Shown: positions 11,600 to 24,100 of the stretch, piece by piece | How the letters are laid out: each line of letters opens with the position of its first letter | Numbering within the stretch: position 1 is the stretch's first letter | Assembly (NCBI RefSeq): GCF_032854445.1 | Contig: NC_088295.1 | Span: 73,376,028 to 73,436,027, forward strand | Reading direction: 5' to 3' | DNA length: 60,000 bases | Source of the DNA: Liolophura sinensis | Taxonomy: Eukaryota; Mollusca; Polyplacophora; Chitonida; Chitonidae | Notes under the pieces: model-generated | Seen by the model: only the letters and a program-made list of their open reading frames with translations | Database searches by the model: none | What the model was told of the DNA's origin: nothing | Translations under genes and position numbers: made by a program

Positions 11600-14131
11600 A
11601 TTACATAGCAAAATGGTAATGTATGTGGTTTCAAGAATATTTATTTCACATCCAATATAGTACAATATATACCATCAATGGTGCCATGTATGATCCAGTT
11701 TGCCACAGCAAGCATCAAAAATATATTATACTTTATTGTACATTAAATAATAACAAAAACAATATGTCTAAAATAAACAAAACAAATTAATGCACAAATA
11801 CTTCCGACAGGTGTTTTTGTATATATGCTATTTAGATAGTATTATAAGTGGGAACAAGGGGAAATTCTTACACGAAAAGGACATGTGAGATCAGGAAACT
11901 TGTTTCATCAAAGAGCAATTTAATACAGCTGATGTAAACAACAGTACAGATTAAAAGAACGATGAAAATAATGCAACTTTTGTTTGATGCATCCAAATAT
12001 TTAGGGCTGACGCAGTATTATAAGATACCTATATCCATGAGAATCATGTTATTATGGAATGGAAGCAAGCATCAAATAGAATACTGTAATTCATCCAAAA
12101 TTTGCTGTGTAACAGTGCATTTTCAGACACACATAAAGGCCTTACAAGATACTACTGATGCCAGCACTTGAGTTTTTCTGATAATAAATTAATCTAACTC
12201 ATAAAAAACTATAAAGTGGATGAATCTATCAGAATCGAGCAAGATGGGTCACTTACAAAGCTAAACTTGGGGTGTAATACAATAAAGCAGAACTCAGGAG
12301 TAAATTAGAGGATAGCTGCTACCATAAATCCTAATAACAATAATATTCATTTCAAAATCATCTAACATCAGTTTTTGAGGATTGAAAGTTATGCTCTGTT
12401 AGGGGAATTTATGAACATCAGGAGAAATTGAAAAAATAACAATCCAAATCAGCAAATATTCCTGCAATATACAAAAAAAAAATGCATTATATCCACGGTT
12501 GAATTGTTCACGATTCAGGATACTCTTACGGCAAAGCGGACTGACTAAGGTGTTAAATGAGCTTACAAGATAGACACGTGATGTGTTTGAGTATAACATA
12601 CGAGGTACTGTATTTGGCAATGTACGCTTAACTGCTTTATAGTAATCAAAGCTAACCTTTTTGGTTTTGGTATGAAATAGAAAATGACTGATAGACCAAT
12701 AAAGAAAAGGATGCCTTATTTAATCTAGGAATGTAAGTAATTGGTACCAGCGTTTCAAATCACGTCAAAAGTAACCTTAATTTCAGCTTTTTTCATAACA
12801 TACATTAAACAAAAACGCTCAAATAGCTCAATTAACAAACCTTTCATACCAAAGAAAAAATATATATATTGTAGTCACATTGACATGGTCGCTGCTGTGT
12901 GTATATGTGCTTTAAACAAAGGACTAAAACTGCGTCCTGTATACATGCATCACTGAAAAATGTTGTCACTTATCTACTACCTGTGCAAACAGTACATGCA
13001 CATGAAATTGTACAAAATTCCTTTCCACTTACCCTTAATTTTATACATAAAACAAAACACTGTTTAAAACATAAATTAAAATTGTGCAACTGGCACCAAA
13101 AAAAGGTCCGTACTACTACACAGTACTTCCAGTGAATCTCTTCTCTTCTAAAAAGTATAACCTGTAATTCTTCCTGGAATGGTTTTCTTTCTTTATACAT
13201 ATACGTATATAAATCCATGCAATTTGTATAGCAAGATGTAAAAGTGAAAACAGTATTGACCTAAACTGTTTATAGTGATCTATGAAAATAAAGCACGGCT
13301 TGCTGAAAAAATAATATCAGCTAGAAATATACGCTCCCTCCCCCCCACCCACTCCCAAGAGATTATGCAAATAGCTTATAAAGCGTGAATATGAGTAAGA
13401 TTAAAGCCTTGTTCAGATTGGCAGAAATATACACATTTAATGTGAACATCCTCTCTTTTGTTTGCGCTGACCAGAAAGAAAAAGAAAAAAATACTGCTGT
13501 AAAAAACGAAAACTGTAAATTCTTGATACCTGATTTCATAAAAATGTAATTCTGCTATACAATAAGTCATTAATAACCACCTGGGTGAATTAAGCATTGC
13601 AGCCAGATTTTCACAAAGAAAAGCACCATCACGGAAAACAAACACTGTCAGAAACCATTCTTTACATCTATAAAGACTAAGTTTTAAAAAGACTGCACCA
13701 AATTATCAGTGAATTTCTTTCTATCCTACAATATTATATTTATACGTATATACTTATATATATTGACAATGTATATAGTTACATCATAACTTCATAATAA
13801 ATCACTTCATATACTGATGGCAGTAAATTCAATAAATACACAAATAATCTCGCCTTAAACCACTGTACTTTACCCCACAAAATAGCACATGGGATTTATT
13901 CAACATGATCAAAGCAACAGAACAATCGGAATGCATCATGATATATTTTTCCACTGATGCTGTCATATCCACAACACTAGACACCATGTTTGTTTGTTTT
14001 TTTCTCAATCCCATCCATGGTGAATGAGTTGCAAAACACTGAACTATTTAGGAATGCACATCTGTCTGTATATGTATGAACATATACTGGTCACTTCCCA
14101 GTTAGAACATGAGGCTGTGCCCATGATCAAA
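11600..14131. other. Noncoding; probable 3' UTR or flank of the minus-strand PAFAH1B gene
   Basis: No exon-like open frame is supported. Read on the minus strand, the stretch lies directly downstream of the stop codon at 14132. AATAAA signals occur at 13895-13900 and 11732-11737. Which one is used cannot be decided from sequence alone. Confidence 0.45.
13895..13900 (-). terminator. Candidate polyadenylation signal of the PAFAH1B gene
   Basis: TTTATT on the plus strand reads AATAAA on the minus strand, about 230 bases after the stop codon. A second candidate is at 11732-11737. Confidence 0.35.
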
Positions 14132-17100
14132 TTAGGACATATCTCCAGCCAATTGACCAGCCATGGAAGCAGTTTCCACAGAGGTACTGTCCACTTTGAC
14201 GTATGTTTTCATTAAGTTCTGAATTTCATCCAGAAGAGGTTCACAAAGCTTCTGGTATCCAGCCGGGGTCAGGTGTAGATAGTCGTACATATCTCGACAG
14301 CTGATCAGCCCTTCAGCACTCACAAACAGACCAGGGTCCACTGGCAGAAATGTGCAGTTGTCCAGCCCTGATAAGCTTTCCGCTAATCTACTGTTTATCG
14401 TTGCTATCTTCTCCCTAAGCTTGTTTGGGGTTTCTCCCCGTGGAGGTATACCCTGGAAACAACAAAAGGGAGATAATCATAGCAATGCAGCCAAAACAAT
14501 ATTAGCCCAAATTTTTTTTTTTTTTTTTTTGCATAGGGGTTGGGGACCAGCCATGTATCAATATGGTTGCACATCAGCCACTGTCTCTTGTGGAAAGGTA
14601 GTAGAATCCTAGGGGACTAATCTTTACTACTTAACCAGAGTTGAAATAGTAAACTTAAAAAATAATTGTCAATACAGCACCAAAAATCATACCAAGACAA
14701 TAAGCTGGGTGCGTGGTAGATGCTTCTGTATAAGACTGACAATGGCCAATATCCCATCAGCCACCTGTTCAGCTGAATGTTCATGGTTGTTTGTTCCAAC
14801 AAGCAAAACCACAACCTAGGGGAAATACAACAGTCATTATTACAAACGTAATGCATACATCAAAGAAGTGATCAATCAAAATAAACCTTCACACAAGCTT
14901 CCTCAATTAGCTTGACTGTCTTATTACCAGGTCAGTTCGGACTTCTGGATACATTGGATAATTGGTTTAGTGTATAATTGAGAACAATCACTATACATAT
15001 GCTTGTATGAAAAATTCTTTGAGAGTAAATGAGACTGATGTTTACTGAGCTTGGACATTTATGGAAGTTGCGGCTCAATGTAAAACTGAAAATTACAAAA
15101 TATGTATGGCCCACATACTAAGTGTACGAAACGGCTGAACTGAGCTAACATCAACATCAAAAGCTGAGGATACATGATTGGTCAAAAACACATCAACTGA
15201 TACTAAAGGTTAGCCATGTGCAATCCACCACAAGTCATTGCTTTGTGGAAATCTTTGTGCTTCCTCATTTGCATGTTATCTTGTCAGGCAGAAAGTTTAG
15301 GCCAGTGACAGACTTCCCTATAAAGTTGTCGCCATGTTATGGCCAATGAGAGGAAAGATGTTAATTCAGATTTAGGTGCTAACACACCTTAGGTTCAATG
15401 TATTCCAACTCGCCATTGGCTAATCTCCAAAGTACATGCTGAGTCTGATCTCCTCCAATCCCAAAGTTCAGACAGTGAAGGGGTTCAAACATCTGTCTCC
15501 ATATCTTAAACAGACCACAAGAACATAAAAGGAATAATTTAAAACCTGCTTAGCAAGAATCTGTCTGTAAAAAGCAGAGAAACTACACATACATGTACCA
15601 GAACAACATTTCAGCAATCTCTTATTGAATTATGTGTAACAGCCTGATAACTATAAAGTGCTACAAACTTAAAATATATTCTTTTCAAACACATTTTAAA
15701 CCCATTTAATTTTCATCTGAAACTTGTGCCTGTAATTTTTTTCTGCCAAGAAAACATTCATATGGATAATATATATAAATCATGTTGCCTGTATGATAAT
15801 AGAGTTCATATTTAACTCTACGCAGGTGCTCGGTCAATTGAGCTTTTTTTTGTCAGTGCCCGCGCATTCAAGGTGCAGAGGTCAAATACATGCAGGAGAT
15901 AAGGAAAACACAAACTATCCTATCGTTATTGATATTGGGCATTTGACAAAAAATTGCCCCACTGGTGTTTGACACTGTTTTGAAATATAAGGCACTTGTA
16001 ATTACACAACAGTTGTCAAGACTACGGTTAAATGTATGTATTTAATGTATGTAATTAAATCAATACTATATAAAGATTAACAAACATACCGGTGTAAACT
16101 GGAGTTGTTGAATGAGGGAATCTCCTACAAACAGTACTTCAGGCTCCTTCTCTTTAGCCTCGGCTAGGAACCTATTGTGCTATGAAATGATAAAACACGC
16201 ACAACAAATAAGGTCTATTCGAAACTTGCTTGGCTTAAACAGGTAATTTACAAAACTGAGTGTTAAAAACAGAAATGTTAAATAGGGATACTTCACTGAA
16301 TTACCATTACAAAACTCTGCGTGATGATTGGAAGCGGGGATGCTTAGTCCGAGACTGCTCGTTAGGTATGGCAAAATTTTGATAGCCCAAGGATGGTCCC
16401 AAAACAACGCCAGAGCACTCTTCATTTAAAAACCTAATGCAGTTACCTGCATTTGTAAAATCTGTCAAGGCTATCAGTAAAACCGTTTGAGCATCACCAA
16501 GGAATCTTGAACCCATGCGGTCTGGGAAATAACTGATCAACGGTGTGCTTTGTCTCAAAGGTCTTGACACACTGCCATGACAACTGTATCAGGTTCTTAA
16601 ATGGAGCAAGTTCTGATGTTTGTTTGGGACCATTAATGGCAGAACGAAATTTTGCCAAACCTAACATCAGAGAAATCTCGGATTTAATTAGACGAAGTTA
16701 AATGCACTACCTCCAATTTATATTTCTGAAACTCCTTTTGTCGGTAGGCATTTAGCAGGTGACACATGCTTTTCTGAATGCAGAACTTTTTGGCTGACAA
16801 AGCCTATCTCTGTCATTGTACCTGGTACTTCGAGTTGTTTTTCAAGAAGACTTGCTCCTCAAAGTGAACCATAAATTTTGAAATGTAAAATACAGAAAAC
16901 CAAACTTAAAACCCCAGAGAATGCCGAAGGGAAGTAACTGCGGGAAATTTTGTTCAGTAAATGTGCTATAACTGCCATTACTGCTGTTGTCTTCGTTCTA
17001 TAATATTATTCAGTATATTTTGCTAAAGTACATGGAGTTATCATATCAATGGAAAAATATTACAATCAAAATTTTAGAACGAGGCGCCGCAGGCATCCCA

Positions 17101-18605
17101 TTTCTAAAATTTTCTTCTACAATTACCAGGCTAAAGTGAACAACAACTAGACAGAGAGTCATTATTTCTATTCTATTATGCCTACTTTAAACTTTCACAT
17201 TTTTATTAGGCAGGAAAATTGAGCAAATGAAGCACAATTAAACAACAATTTCCTCTCGACGCTATACATTCGCTTGTCAACAAATGCGAGAACATGACGC
17301 AAGAGGTGAAGCATGAGCTTGAGTAGGCCCAATGTAGCAATTCAATTTTATTTATGTCTTTCCCAAGTTTCTTATTTGCTCTCACATAATCTCTCTGTAA
17401 GTGCAGTCATGTTGTGTTGTTTGTCTATCTGCGTGACTTTACTGTTGTCTGTGTTCATGAATTTATATTGACAAGTGGCATGAACGCCTGTGAGAACCCC
17501 TCTTCTTTGAAATTACTTCGCCCACAGTCAAGTAATGTGACGACAGCCAAGCGAACATCGTTGATTTTACCCCTTGGAGTTAAACATTGCATGACTTTAC
17601 TGTTCTCTGTGTTCATGAATTTATATTGACAAGTGGCACGAACACCTGTGAGAACCCCTCTTCTTTGAAATTACTTCGCCCACGGTCAAGTAATGTGACG
17701 ACAGCCAAGCGAACGTCGTTGATTTTACCCCTTGGCGTTAAACATTGCATGTGGTGGGAAAATCCAATAAAAGAAGTAACTCTACTCATCAGAGACAAAT
17801 AGTTCACATCGTGCCTGCCCTGGACATTATGAAAATAAGTATGCGCCCATTTCCCAGCTAAGTCTATCTTTTGATGTACCTACTTCCCAGGTCAGCGTGC
17901 TCTGAGTCACACGCACACAGAAGATCGGAGACCGGTTAAATGTCGACCGGCAAAGTAAATTTCAAAATGTTAAATAAGGAGAGAGATCATTTAGCTTGCT
18001 GGATTATCTCAGACTAGGAGATACTATGACATGGATTTGACTCTCTAGAGGTATGTGAAGTGCTTATTCATGCTGCAAATCTGTCCTTTCCCACTTCTGC
18101 AAATGGTGCTGTTTCTGAGGTGAGGTTGAGCAGCCATGATTATGATGTACCCAAATACTTTCTCAACCTACTCATCCAAGTAAGTCAGTGTACCCAGACT
18201 AGGAGAGTTGCAGTAGTGTCAGGTAGCGGACTGTATCTGCTTCCAGCACATGTCTCAAACACCATGAACTTGTAGAACTCCCACAAACAGGATCAACTGA
18301 ATGTAACAAATTCAGTACAACTATAAAGAGCAAAGAGAGGACTGGCCCCAGAATTGTATTACATGTACAAAAATGCAAGTTGGTATCTCAGTTTCATTCT
18401 CAGTCTATTGAGATTTGTAGATGCTAATTTCAGGAGTTCACGATCGGGTATTCTTTTTACTCTATGTTCAGTTATCTTTAGCCCTAAATGAACCGTTCTT
18501 AGAAAGAGATGACTTTAATTAAGCCGACAGTACCAGACTCATCCATCTTCCGTCCCCCTGAACATCGCTGACAGCTTCTGGCTTGGCTGCTGGGTTCGAG
18601 GCCAT
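14132..18605 (-). CDS. PAFAH1B2: Platelet-activating factor acetylhydrolase IB catalytic (alpha) subunit
   Basis: Five coding exons on the minus strand, all in phase 0: 18534-18605, 16090-16179, 15388-15504, 14693-14815 and 14132-14452 (TAA stop). Together they encode 240 residues, against about 230 in vertebrate PAFAH1B2/3. Exon 1 reads MASNPAAKPEAV..QGDGRWMSL and exon 2 HNRFLAEAKEKEPEV then LFVGDS, which carries the SGNH nucleophile Ser. Exon 3 has LNFGIGGDQTQHVLWRLANG and exon 4 VGTNNHEHSAEQVADGI. Exon 5 has CRDMYDYLHLT, with the catalytic Asp and His. The family hydrolyses the acetyl group of platelet-activating factor and binds LIS1 in the cytoplasm. There is no signal peptide. All motifs are intact, so the enzyme should be active. 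The choice between the B2 and B3 paralogue names is nominal for an invertebrate. Confidence 0.95.
16180..18533. other. Intron 1 of the PAFAH1B gene
   Basis: A 2.35-kb intron (GGTACT donor, ATAG acceptor on the minus strand). It holds a two-unit 158-bp tandem duplication at 17434-17749. Nothing else recognisable was seen. Confidence 0.8.
17434..17749. repeat. Tandem duplication, 2 x 158 bp
   Basis: TGACTTTACTGTTSTCTGTG starts at 17434 and 17592. The two units differ at only a few positions, indicating a recent duplication inside the intron. Open frames on both strands repeat with it and are not coding. Confidence 0.9.
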
Positions 18606-19193
18606 TCTCTCACTGCCACTACAACAACAACACTCCGACGGGAAGGTCACTTGTCTGAGAGCTGGCCAGACGGGATGTGTACGGCACTCTGGTTGAGCAA
18701 TGGCGCAAACGGACGGGCATACAGAATTATTTTACAAGGAGATATTGTCGATGGTTCAAAAGCCCAAAAAGATGACCGTCATTCGCCCGACACGTTCTGT
18801 CCCCCACTGAATCGATCTCCCAATCTTCGATGCTACAAAAAGAGGCGCCGGAAGAGGAAATACAAGGAGCGCCACCTATAAACAAAACCAGTTGTCAGCT
18901 TCCCAGAAGACGCACATACATACCAGGTACTCTGTTAACTGATCACGATGTTTCCGCCAACACGAATAAAAATGTGATTCATGCATCGTCTATATCACAA
19001 CTTCTATCGAATATTGCATTTGTAAGTTGTTTAAGAGACCTGCAATCGTGTAAAAGATGGACGAATGCATTCTTGGGGAAAAGGAAAGCATATATATGGG
19101 AAGCTACAAGGCCAAGCCTGCTATTTGTTGTTTTTTATCAGATGTTTTTAGAAATAAATGTAGTCTAGAGTTTGTGACTTTCGTTGCAGCTAT
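18606..19193. other. Upstream region of the PAFAH1B gene
   Basis: This must contain the 5' UTR and promoter of the minus-strand gene starting at 18605. I see no TATA box at a convincing distance and no other gene. Confidence 0.4.
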
Positions 19194-19539
19194 GTTACTT
19201 TCAGTTTCGCTTTCAATAGAGTTGTTTTTGTCATGGAAATATCCCTGTTGTTTATTTCGCCCCTTATGCTTGCAGTGTGATTTTCTACTCACCCATTAAG
19301 ATATGCCCCCCACCTCCCAAATCTGAAGTTAAGTCTTCGAAATGTAAGGTGGTGTGGTCATTATAAAAGTGAGTTATGGAATTGTTATCAAAATATTACA
19401 TTACGGGTACTGTGTTTATATATATGGGTAGTCTTGTTGCAATCAGTGTAATAGTGAGTAGACCCAATATTTCGTCATGTCTCGCCCTAATATTGGTCAG
19501 TCGGTATACCACCGTGTTGGTCAAGGTTCAAGGCCAAGG
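19194..19539. repeat. Diverged partial unit at the left edge of the tandem array
   Basis: The block aligns with 24290-24610 of unit 1: shared TTTGTCATGGAAATAT, CACTCACCCATTAAGAT, AAAAGTGAGTTATGGAA and CCTAATATTGGTCAGTCGGT. It has many more differences than the units have among themselves. It is an old edge copy of the array. Confidence 0.8.
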
Positions 19540-20279
19540 TGTATAACTACCTCTCCTGTTTTCAATTATAACTGTATCTTGACTGTAATATCATATATCC
19601 TGCCATATCCAGTAAGCCTTGAGTAGATTGAGATCCGCCTAGAAAACTACATATAGAAACTGCTATATGGACGCGATCCAAGGCAAATCCAAAGGCCGGA
19701 GTTTCTACCACATATTAATAGCGCTTCCCTCACTAAAACATCATTCCGATGACATCAAAAAACATATAGTAAATTTATTGACATCGGTTAGACGTGCACA
19801 CTCTCGCTGATCGTGGTTTGGCTAGATTTTTGCGAGATCAGATAGCATTTTCAGGACTGTTCGCTTTTACCGCAAGTAAACTTGATTGCAGTTTGTTAGT
19901 GAAATATTCTTATGTCCGTGGTAAAGACAGCCATAAAAATGAAATATAGCAGCAATGACCAGGTCCAAGCTGCATGATACCCTAATTTTAAAATTTGTAA
20001 CAGATATTAGTGGTGTTGAAAGTTGAATATTACATTTCTTTACCAGCCTTTTTTGAAAAAGTAAAGATATGAGTATGTTGTTCATTAGATGGTCTAACCA
20101 TGTGAGGAAAAGAAACTCAATGTTTCTGCTAGAATTGCAGATATGTGGGCTAAAATGAGCAAACCAGGTGTCGCTAATTTTAGAAGAAATGGGGTATTTA
20201 CTGCTTATGCGGCATAAATTCCATTTGATTGAATGATGTGTTTATGCATTGAGATACAAAATGTGCCAAATGTGGTAAA

Positions 20280-20450
20280 TCATTTATTTATTTATTTATT
20301 TAATTGGTGTTTTACGCCGTATACTCAAGAATGTTTCACTTATACGACGGCGGCCAGCATTATGGTGGGAGGAAACCGGGCAGAGTTTCTTGGGGGAAAC
20401 CCATGACCATCCGCAGGTTGCTGAAAGACCTTCCACTTACTGCAGTAAAT
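20280..20450 (-). mobile_element. SINE tail fragment in unit 1
   Basis: TTTATTTATTTAATTGGTGT, TTTACGCCGTATACTCAAGA, CACTTATACGACGGCGGCCA and CCATCCGCAGGTTGCTGAAA mark a reverse-oriented SINE. It is repeated in units 2 and 3, so it predates the amplification. Confidence 0.75.
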
Positions 20451-20999
20451 CAGGATGAGCAAGTAAATCATTCTGCGATTGTATTTGGCAATTTATACAC
20501 CGATCTACAACTTCTTAGTAGTGTAGACACACCAAGAAATTTATGCAAGTCTTGCTATTGTTGCAATAAAAGAAAAGAAAACTTAATTTGAACAGAACGT
20601 CTGTTATCGTAATAATGGCAGAATGTATTCTAATTTTAAAACATAATATTGTGTCATGTTCAACAGTATATCCTGTTAGTCTAGTATAATCTTCATGATG
20701 AAGTAACAGAATATGTCTCTCCTATTTAACAGAATACATTCTACCATCACACAGACAATAGACTTTATGTTAAAATCAACCGGTTATATTTTGAAAATCG
20801 TTGGTCATTCATCAATAACCTTATTTCCATTAGGTTGTGCTTTTTCAATATGGTCACAATATCTACATTGGTTAGAGTTGCTATCTGGCTAGAGAGCTGT
20901 TTTCTGGGCGCGATAGATATTGGACAGCACCTACACTCTAACTGTCTGTGACAGCGATTAATATAACATCAACTCATAGGAGTCCATAGCAGCAGTCCT

Positions 21000-21245
21000 G
21001 GCCTCCGTGGCCGAATGGTTAGTGTGCTAGCGCAGAATGTTAACCCACGGGTCTCTCACCAGTGCGGCCTTTATGGGCTCTACTGTCATCTGTGGGAAGG
21101 CGTGTCAACGTGTAGATGGTCACGGATTTCTCTTGCGAGCCTTGCACAGTTTCCTTCTACCACACAATCCTGGCTACCCAGGCAGGTATACATGAAATAT
21201 TCTTGACTGTACACCATACAGAACACCAAAATAAATAAATTAAAA
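21000..21245 (+). mobile_element. tRNA-derived SINE in unit 1
   Basis: The head GGCCTCCGTGGCCGAATGGT, then TAGTGTGCTAGCGC, resembles a class II (Ser/Leu) tRNA with an A-box. The B-box is degenerate. The tail is GAAATATTCTTGACTGTACA, then AACACCAAAATAAATAAA. It is a SINE and not a functional tRNA gene. Confidence 0.75.
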
Positions 21246-21733
21246 CAGCAGTCCCTGTCGGACAGATAACAGCCACTGAAACCCCCTGATCTTGTGAGAA
21301 AAAATGTTGCCATAGTGTTGACAAAATTACTCAATATAGGATAAGAAAAATATACAGATTTATTAGGACAGCATGGTACACTGGTGAGAATCTTTGGCCT
21401 CTTACTACAGTAGTATGTTTTCACAATAATTAAAATGGGACGTCCTTGATCACACAGGAATCTTTTCGTTTTTTCTGAATGTCATATTTTTCTGGGGAGC
21501 TAGATATGATATTCCCCTCTTCAATCAGCGCGCAATCGCATTCCGCCTCCACGGGTAGGCTGCCATCTTGGCTACAAAAAGATGCGAATCTGTTAATCCA
21601 CATTGTTTATTATAAGTTTTGTTAATAGATTTGCCCTTAAATACTGATACTGTTTTACAAATATCAACTTGAAATTCACTCAGACTATTTCAAACTATTT
21701 GGATTGTTTAATAAGACACAATTATTCTATAAA

Positions 21734-23654
21734 TTAAGGACTCATCAGACCAATTTTATAGGTTTTTCGCACATATGTGACGTCACATTGCCTTTCCGCG
21801 TCGCTCACCTTGGGTTTTTCAATGAGGCTGGTGTGTCGTGTGTTTGTTCGTTCAGTTGTTAGCTTTGTCATCCTTGTCATGTCAACATCTCCGGTGGAAT
21901 TTCTACGGCCGGCTTTTCTTCGCCTCCTTCTCCTCCTCACGGTTGTCCAGTCACCTTCTTGTCCAGTGTTGTCACCCTGGCCTCTACCAACTTTGTCTAT
22001 CTCATTAATATCAACCTTTTCCTTTTGCTTTCCACGTCTATGGTTTGGTGCTTCTGGTTCATGGAATCTGTCAGCAACCTTCTTCTTTCTCTTTTGCCTC
22101 TTCGCGTTGCCCTGATTTGTGGATAGTTTACCCTCTGTGGTCGTGGTAAGAGTTTCGGGCCCTACTTCTCCTTTTACCTTCTTCATGCCATGGATGTCTT
22201 TCTTTGACTTTTCGGGAAGTGGTGTATGTTTCTTTTTATCCCTCGCCATATTTATTTCACCAGCAGGTTTCTTGTCCCCTAATGTGCTTTGGCTTGCATC
22301 TTGATTTGTCTTCTTGGCCTTTTTTCGCCTCCGGCGTCTCTTACGTCCTGCTACACAGAGGGTAGGTCTTTCTACTGGACATTTCAGTTTTCTCCAAAAC
22401 ATACGAAGGCCTATTAAACAACATGCAAAGAGACAGATTAACAAAGTAGGCTTACCGTTAAGATGTCACAAATATCACAAATTAAGCAGACTATTTATGA
22501 ATAACCTGTTATGGAACTATACTGCATGGAGAACATCGTTTCATGTTAAACCGAATTAATATTTGATACAAAAGTGTTTAAAATGACGTCGTTTGTTTGA
22601 CTGACCATGTTCCAATCGTCTCCTTCTGCACAAGTGGTCCTGCATAATGAGGGACAATATAAACACCCAGATATCAATCAGGAGGCCAGCATCGGACAGG
22701 AGAGCGAAAGGAGAAAATTCCCGCCCCGATATCTTGGGGGTGAAGATTTCTGTGCTGGTGATTAGAAGTTGCTCACGCGTGTTTAGATTCCATATTCTGT
22801 CCTCAGACACGTTGAACCATGTTGTAACGAAAACCTTCAGAGAAGAAAGCAAAACAACGATATTGCAACTTTGGGAGACTCAGTTAGCAATGAAACAAAT
22901 GAAGACTAGTAATTCTACAGATTGTGAGGAAGCTGGGTGTTGGAGAATATCTTACTTGGACTGGAGGATTATCCGGTCCATCTTCGTCACACACGACATC
23001 TTCGGGATCTTTTAGTATCCAGACAATTGGTCCGTCGTCTTCTATGCTTAAATATCTTGGTCGGAGTTTTGAGGACCTCATAGGAAACTGGTCCCTAAAA
23101 CAAAAGAAATGCGAAATATATGTTAGGAAACATTCCCAATGATCGGTTTCTACATATTCGTCGTTTTGTACACGCCAATGCTGGTTTAGATTTTGCACCT
23201 GGAAAGACGTACCGGGTGATGTTTGTGTTTGCTGGTGGGTATGGATGCAGACAAGATTTTTGTCATGTACAAGCGAAAGCATTTAGGAGGGACTGTACTC
23301 ATTACAGGAAGTATTTCATCGTATTTGATAGATATATCATTGCACACTAATATGTGCGATTTCACAGGAAGACCACGTGATACAGATGTTAGACCTGTAT
23401 GTATGTATAAGTATAAATATTTAAACACTGTATTTAAAAGATGCATAGGGGACTGTATTACCTCGTGCAGTAATATTATACTACGTGTATGATTTTACAA
23501 TAATATCACGTCATACATACTGATACTTTGAGGTGTTTCTGTCGTCCCAGTGCAGCTGGCCAGGATGCATACTGAGGGATGTCGGGGAGTCGGCCGGTCC
23601 CCAAGGGCTGAGGATCAACCAAACTGTGCTGATGGAGATAATGTTAGCATACAT
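21734..23654 (-). CDS. Unrecognised type I membrane protein with polybasic cytoplasmic tail, copy 1
   Basis: Four exons join in phase on the minus strand: 23521-23654, 22956-23094, 22606-22834 and 21734-22410 (TAA), encoding about 392 residues. Exon 1 begins MYANIISISTVWLILSPWG, a signal peptide. It splices CA|GTATGT to G|GACCAG, giving KYQDQFP. The ectodomain includes DDGPIVWILKDPEDVVCDED and TTWFNVSEDRIWNLNTREQ (an N-glycosylation sequon, NVS). A hydrophobic span, LLIDIWVFILSLIM, is followed by CRRRRLEHG, so the basic side faces the cytoplasm. The ~225-residue last exon is rich in Lys and Arg (GRKRRRRRKKAKK, DWTTVRRRRRRRK) and looks disordered. I do not recognise a family. The tail layout loosely recalls LYRIC-type proteins, but I claim no homology. 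Confidence 0.65.
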
Positions 23655-23658
23655 TATC
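23637..23658. promoter_or_regulatory. Inverted repeat spanning the start codon, unit 1
   Basis: Perfect 8-bp arms, GATAATGT and ACATTATC, flank a 6-base loop (TAGCAT). The initiator ATG of the minus-strand gene lies in one arm. The same structure is present at 29769-29790, 35892-35913 and 39465-39486. Confidence 0.6.
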
Positions 23659-23759
23659 TGTAGGGTGTGGCTACTTCATAACCAAACTTTGGTGGCTCTA
23701 AGCATCTCTAAGATAAGTATCTCTGTGTCAATGAAGTCTCGATGTAATACACGGCTGTA

Positions 23760-24100
23760 AGTCATGTCATACGTACATGTAACTAACAACAGCAATATCG
23801 CTGAAGCATTATGACGTCACAGTCACCTACGTAGTGGATACCAACATAAGACCGAAGCGAGAGACATTACGTCATTTTATTCTACTGCAATGTCAACACT
23901 GCGAACTTATAGAGAGTAGACGTATAGGCCTACGTCATAAATGAAACCGTAGCACGCAATATGTTTGACGTTGCGCATCAAAACACTTATGACGCTGATT
24001 TCCTAATGGGGAACTCGTCAAACTTCTCCGCGCCTGCATCAGGACAGTTCACAGCTACGGAATCATTTGTTCTTTTCTGTATTACGTCACAATTATCGGC
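23760..24100. promoter_or_regulatory. CRE-rich upstream region of copy 1
   Basis: Within about 350 bp upstream of the minus-strand start codon there is one full palindromic TGACGTCA (23812-23819) and several half or near sites: TACGTCA at about 23868, 23932 and 24083, and TGACGTTG at about 23966. Such sites bind CREB/ATF-type bZIP factors. The function here is inferred from density, position and conservation in all units. Confidence 0.5.

Noticed and set aside
17414-17802. Duplicated 71-residue open frames in PAFAH1B intron 1
   Set aside because: They track the 158-bp tandem duplication. There is no support for coding, and they lie on the opposite strand to the host gene.
20304-20591. Open frames starting MVFYAVYSRMFHLYDGG in each unit
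   Set aside because: They translate the SINE tail, which recurs elsewhere in the window in both orientations with other frames broken.
21005-21080. Possible tRNA-Ser or tRNA-Leu genes at the heads of the SINEs (units 1-3)
   Set aside because: The A-box region is good, but the B-box and acceptor stem are degenerate and the sequence runs into a SINE body and tail.
21777-22304. Plus-strand open frames opposite the tail exon, repeated in each unit
   Set aside because: Antisense shadows of the Lys/Arg-rich exon. The Ser/Phe/Leu-rich composition is what the complement of Arg/Lys codons gives.
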